Shown piece after piece: positions 61,065 through 64,000 of a DNA stretch of 64,000 bases (position 1 is the stretch's first letter; the number at the start of each line of letters is the position of its first letter). The notes beneath the pieces are model-generated. The model did no database searches and was not told the origin of the DNA. It was given only the letters and a program-made list of their open reading frames with translations. The translations under genes were made by a program, and so were the position numbers. The DNA is from Moraxella sp035181385 (GTDB lineage: Bacteria; Pseudomonadota; Gammaproteobacteria; Pseudomonadales; Moraxellaceae): assembly GCF_035181385.1 (NCBI RefSeq), contig NZ_JAXCJK010000001.1, positions 186,001 through 250,000 of the forward strand, given 5' to 3'.

Positions 61065-61970
61065 ATGAATAATATGAATTTTACTTCAAATAATGGTGTA
61101 AAAGCCATAGCCGTTGGTGTGGCGATGGTGTTGCATGGGTTGGTGTATTTTGGTTTGGCAAATATGCAGACGCCAAAGTTAAAACCGCTTAAAATCACAT
61201 CGCCCATCAAAGTGGATATCATCGAGAGCGTTGCTTCGTCAGAAGCTACCGAGCTTAAAGAAGAGCCAAAAGTCGAAAAAAAACCCGAACCACCTCCAGA
61301 GCCTATCAAGCAAAAACAAGCAGAACCCAAGGTTGTGCCTAAAATTGAACCCAAAGTTGAACCCAAGCCTAAGGTTGAGCCCAAAAAGGAACCACCAAAA
61401 GTACCTGAGAAAAATATCAATCGCCCAGATGAGATATTGGCTGCCAAGCAACATGATGAGGCTCAAGCAAAATGGGAGGCGCAACAACAGGCTGAAGCAC
61501 AAAGACAGGAGCGTGAAAGGGCTCATGCTGAGGCGATGCGTCTAAAGGCAGAGGCAGAAGCACGAGCCAAAGCACAGGCTGATGCCATTGCAAAGGCGCA
61601 AGCAGAGGCGCAAGCTGCTGCAAACAACAGTAACAAAAAAAGCAGTGAGGATCGCAGCACTACTAATGTTGTGGGCGAAATGACCATCAGTGCCACCAAA
61701 GCGAATGCCAGTTGGAAGAAAAAACCGAATTTTTCAAATATTGATGCAGGCTCTGATCGAGTAAAAACTGTTGAGTTTACGGTGCAATTGGTGATTGATG
61801 AAAAAGGGCGTATCATCAGTGCAACGGGTGTATCTACGAAACTTGGTCGTGCTGTGGATAGACAAATTGAATTGGCTTTAAAAAGAGCATCATTTCATCC
61901 ATTTAAAGATGAGCAAGGAAATCCTATCCGTGGTAGAGCAAGTTTGCCAATGAGTTTTACAGTTAATTAA
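61065..61970 (+). CDS. tonB: Energy transducer TonB
   Basis: A 301-residue protein with the ATG at 61065 (MNNMNFTSNNGVKAIAVGVA). One N-terminal anchor helix (AIAVGVAMVLHGLVYFGLAN) lies in the inner membrane. A long periplasm-spanning Pro/Glu/Lys-rich stretch follows (EPKVEKKPEPPPEPIKQKQA, EPKVEPKPKVEPKKEPP), then an Ala/Glu-rich helix, and finally the C-terminal TonB domain (FTVQLVIDEKGRIISATGVS, IELALKRASFHPFKDEQGNP). It transmits proton-motive force to outer membrane receptors for iron complexes. Preceded by a Fur box and followed by exbB-exbD. Confidence 0.93.
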   Translation: MNNMNFTSNNGVKAIAVGVAMVLHGLVYFGLANMQTPKLKPLKITSPIKVDIIESVASSEATELKEEPKVEKKPEPPPEPIKQKQAEPKVVPKIEPKVEPKPKVEPKKEPPKVPEKNINRPDEILAAKQHDEAQAKWEAQQQAEAQRQERERAHAEAMRLKAEAEARAKAQADAIAKAQAEAQAAANNSNKKSSEDRSTTNVVGEMTISATKANASWKKKPNFSNIDAGSDRVKTVEFTVQLVIDEKGRIISATGVSTKLGRAVDRQIELALKRASFHPFKDEQGNPIRGRASLPMSFTVN

Positions 61971-62015
61971 TTAAGTTGTCTTATTAAAAGTTTTTATTTT
62001 TTGTGAGGAAGTTTT

Positions 62016-62570
62016 ATGGACTTTGCATTTTATTGGAGTCATACTGACGCTGTTAGCAAAACCTTATTCTTTATTTTGTTTGCTTTGTCTGTCGTTTCTT
62101 GGGTAGTTGGTATTATTCGTGTGGTGCAGTCGTGCAAATTGGCAGGTGGCATTGGCGATGACCTAAGACAGTCTGTATTGAGTGTATCAACAGAACTTGA
62201 TGGCTTGGACTTTGGTCAAAAGAAAATGGTTGTAGAGCAAAAATTATTGCAAAATATTGCACGCTATCGCTATGAGATGGAGAAAGGTCTGCCTGTTTTG
62301 GGTACGACAGCTTCTATCGCACCTTTTATTGGCTTGTTTGGTACGGTCTGGGGTATTTTTCATGCCTTACATGGCATTGCCAAAAGTGGTCAAGCAGGTC
62401 TTGCTCAGGTCGCAGGCCCTGTGGGTGAAGCACTGATCATGACGGGCTTGGGTTTGGCGGTGGCGATTCCTGCGGTGGTGTTTTATAATATCGCAACTCG
62501 TACCAATAAGCGTGCAATTCATGTTGCTAATGATACAGCCCACCAAATCCTAGCTGAAACCGCACGATAA
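62016..62570 (+). CDS. exbB: ExbB-type biopolymer transport protein (MotA/TolQ family)
   Basis: A 184-residue inner membrane protein with three helices: TLFFILFALSVVSWVVGIIR, then ASIAPFIGLFGTVWGIFHAL and GPVGEALIMTGLGLAVAIPA. The large cytoplasmic loop contains LLQNIARYRYEMEKGLPVLG. With ExbD it forms the proton channel that powers TonB. It lies 45 bases after tonB, with RBS GTGAGGAAG, and 16 bases before exbD. Confidence 0.94.
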   Translation: MDFAFYWSHTDAVSKTLFFILFALSVVSWVVGIIRVVQSCKLAGGIGDDLRQSVLSVSTELDGLDFGQKKMVVEQKLLQNIARYRYEMEKGLPVLGTTASIAPFIGLFGTVWGIFHALHGIAKSGQAGLAQVAGPVGEALIMTGLGLAVAIPAVVFYNIATRTNKRAIHVANDTAHQILAETAR

Positions 62571-62586
62571 ATAAGAAGGGGGTATC

Positions 62587-62988
62587 ATGGCTTTTGAATT
62601 GGGTAACAATGAAGATGGTGGTATGAATGAGATGAATCTCATTCCGCTTATTGATATCATGTTGGTATTGATGATTATTTTTTTGGTAACGGCAACGGTA
62701 CTAAACCCAACGGTGCCACTTGATTTGCCAAAAACTACCGCAAGCATCAACGAGCAGCCACCAGAAGTACTGCAAATTAGTATCGATGACAAAGGTGATG
62801 TCTATTGGGACAGCGAAAAAATTGATTTGATGGAATTGGAAAAACGCTTTGCTGATGAAGTTGCCAAAGGTGCTGATCCACAAGTGCATTTGCGTGCTGA
62901 CCGTGAAAGTAAATATGACATGGTTGCACAAGTGCTTGCCGTCGCCAGCACCACAGGGTTGTCAAAGATTGCTTTTGTGAATGAATGA
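62587..62988 (+). CDS. exbD: ExbD-type biopolymer transport protein
   Basis: A 133-residue single-pass protein: MNEMNLIPLIDIMLVLMIIF with the essential aspartate in the membrane helix (IPLIDIML), followed by a periplasmic domain (VPLDLPKTTASINEQPPEVL, VHLRADRESKYDMVAQVLAV). It is the third gene of the tonB-exbB-exbD operon, ending at a strong bidirectional terminator (63009-63039). Confidence 0.94.
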   Translation: MAFELGNNEDGGMNEMNLIPLIDIMLVLMIIFLVTATVLNPTVPLDLPKTTASINEQPPEVLQISIDDKGDVYWDSEKIDLMELEKRFADEVAKGADPQVHLRADRESKYDMVAQVLAVASTTGLSKIAFVNE

Positions 62989-63008
62989 TTTTTGCATCGG
63001 CTTTAGTG

Positions 63009-63039
63009 AAAAAACCTTACAAATTGTAAGGTTTTTTTT
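63009..63039. terminator. Bidirectional terminator between exbD and rnfB
   Basis: AAAAAACCTTACAA/TTGTAAGGTTTTTT perfect stem with A- and T-runs. Confidence 0.9.
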
Positions 63040-63871
63040 ATGAGTCTGATTCTAAAATTTGCAACTTTTGGGTCAATTGTGCTAATTGTTTGCGTAAATC
63101 ATCATTATCACGAATGGATAATTGTTTGTTGAGTTTTTTGATTTGTGTGCGAAGTTTGGCATTGGCGATGGTGTTTTTGGCGGTGTTTTTATCAATGCTC
63201 ATCACAGTGGTCTCGTTGGTAGTAATGACATTTGCCATGGCAGATTCTACTGTGCTTACAACAGGTTTGGTGCCATGTTTGATGTTTGTTTCAACACGAT
63301 TTAGGTGATGATGGTAGCGTTTTCTTAGGTGGTTTTGCTCATCGGTTCTTTCCTCATCACTTAAAATTCTTGGGTATTCTACCAAATCAATGCAGTCCAC
63401 AGGGCAGGGGGTTAGACACAGTTCGCAACCTGTACATAGTTCGGTGATGATGCTGTGCATGTGTTTGGCAGTACCAATAATAGCATCAACAGGGCAGGCA
63501 GGAATGCATTTGGTGCAACCAATACAATCACTTTCGTTGATGACCGCTCGGACTTCAATAGGGCGTGAGGTGATATCATTGGTATGCCATTTGCTAGGCG
63601 TGGCAGTCATTGGGGTGGCATTTAAAATACTTGTGATTTGATCGGTAACAGCCTGACCACCTGGTACACACAAATTCGGTGCTTCGTCATTAATGACAAC
63701 GCCATACGCATAGGGCAGGCAACCATCATGATGACCGCACAATCCGCACTGAGTTTGTGGTAGGATTTTATCAATTTTGGCGATGGCAATGCGTTTATTC
63801 TCTGGCAGAGCATCTATCTTTAAAGGGCTGAATAAAACAGGCAGGTTTTCTAATCGGATGGTGATGGTCAT
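63038..63871 (-). CDS. rnfB: RnfB-like ferredoxin
   Basis: A 277-residue iron-sulfur protein. Residues 35-75 carry the Rnf-type cluster motif (LPQTQCGLCGHHDGCLPYAY, NLCVPGG). Residues 110-165 hold two 4Fe-4S ferredoxin motifs (INESDCIGCTKCIPACPVDA and ITELCTGCELCLTPCPVDC). A C-terminal charged coiled coil (about residues 185-277) replaces the usual length of RnfB. There is no N-terminal membrane helix, so it is not a typical membrane-bound Rnf subunit, and no other rnf genes are visible. The solitary soluble form is common in this family of bacteria. Confidence 0.87.
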   Translation of the reverse strand: MTITIRLENLPVLFSPLKIDALPENKRIAIAKIDKILPQTQCGLCGHHDGCLPYAYGVVINDEAPNLCVPGGQAVTDQITSILNATPMTATPSKWHTNDITSRPIEVRAVINESDCIGCTKCIPACPVDAIIGTAKHMHSIITELCTGCELCLTPCPVDCIDLVEYPRILSDEERTDEQNHLRKRYHHHLNRVETNIKHGTKPVVSTVESAMANVITTNETTVMSIDKNTAKNTIANAKLRTQIKKLNKQLSIRDNDDLRKQLAQLTQKLQILESDS

Positions 63872-63920
63872 GGCTGGTAAATGTTAGCGGTTATTATTGT
63901 TATATTAAATGTAAGCAATA

Positions 63921-64000
63921 TTATGCAAGTTGGACGACTTTTTGAATGAGTGCGTGAGCAATGGTGCCAACTTTTGGTATGATTGGCAGTTTGTCTGTGT
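63921..64000 (-). CDS. C-terminal end of an unidentified gene
   Basis: On the minus strand a frame is open from the window edge to a stop at 63921-63923, reading TDKLPIIPKVGTIAHALIQK and VVQLA. It ends 50 bases before rnfB on the same strand and is probably the tail of the upstream gene in that operon. Twenty-five residues are too few to name it. Confidence 0.5.
   Translation of the reverse strand, partial: TDKLPIIPKVGTIAHALIQKVVQLA

Noticed and set aside
61300..61400. EPK-coding repeats in tonB as a DNA repeat element
   Set aside because: They encode the periplasm-spanning Pro/Lys region typical of TonB and need no other explanation.
1..64000. tRNA, rRNA and CRISPR arrays
   Set aside because: No cloverleaf consensus, ribosomal sequence or regularly spaced repeats were seen on reading; a dedicated scan was not possible here.

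Overview
The window looks like a chromosomal segment of a Moraxella species (Moraxellaceae, Gammaproteobacteria). The base composition is AT-rich. The core genes are gammaproteobacterial, and the FadL-type porin at 38322-39713 resembles the OmpE outer membrane protein known from Moraxella catarrhalis. No rRNA, tRNA or CRISPR array was seen.

Layout. 1-2342: end of a Na+/H+ antiporter, an internally deleted IS5-group element and a LysR regulator. 2471-11048 (minus strand): a type I restriction-modification operon hsdM-hsdS-unknown gene-Abi gene-hsdR, with a leftover copy of the hsdR 5' end showing that the Abi gene was inserted. 11100-20850: a mosaic accessory region carrying a secreted chimeric mini-protein in two near-identical copies, an ATPase plus unknown partner gene lodged between remnants of acnD and prpF, a MerR/CDF metal efflux pair, an arsenic operon (arsR-arsC-acr3), a nitronate monooxygenase, an ArsR-type regulator, and an in-frame fusion of an Old Yellow Enzyme N-terminus to a SulP/STAS C-terminus. 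This region, and apparently no other part of the window, carries 12-mers identical to the Kingella/Simonsiella/Eikenella dialects of the Neisseriaceae DNA uptake sequence. That suggests import from a Neisseriaceae donor.

20991-64000 is mostly core chromosome: FKBP-like lipoprotein, ftsY, ogt, pyrD-cvpA-purF, mltB-like transglycosylase, pheA-tyrA-[membrane protein + TIR-like protein]-aroA, rarD-folB-folK, uup, slyX, ompE-like porin, rpe, a GacA/UvrY-type regulator, pbpG, thiE, mfd, HIT, rlpA-like, pgk, fba, ruvA, a leu operon (LysR/leuC...leuD...leuB) interrupted by accessory genes including a PIN toxin with a premature stop, then a Fur-box-preceded tonB-exbB-exbD operon and rnfB.

The best candidates for undescribed biology are: (1) the ATPase + 218-aa protein cassette at 12030-14082; (2) the membrane protein + TIR-like protein pair at 31497-32483, inserted in the aromatic amino acid operon; (3) the 427-aa protein embedded in the type I restriction operon; and (4) the imported mosaic region with its gene fusions, shared promoter module and matched operators.
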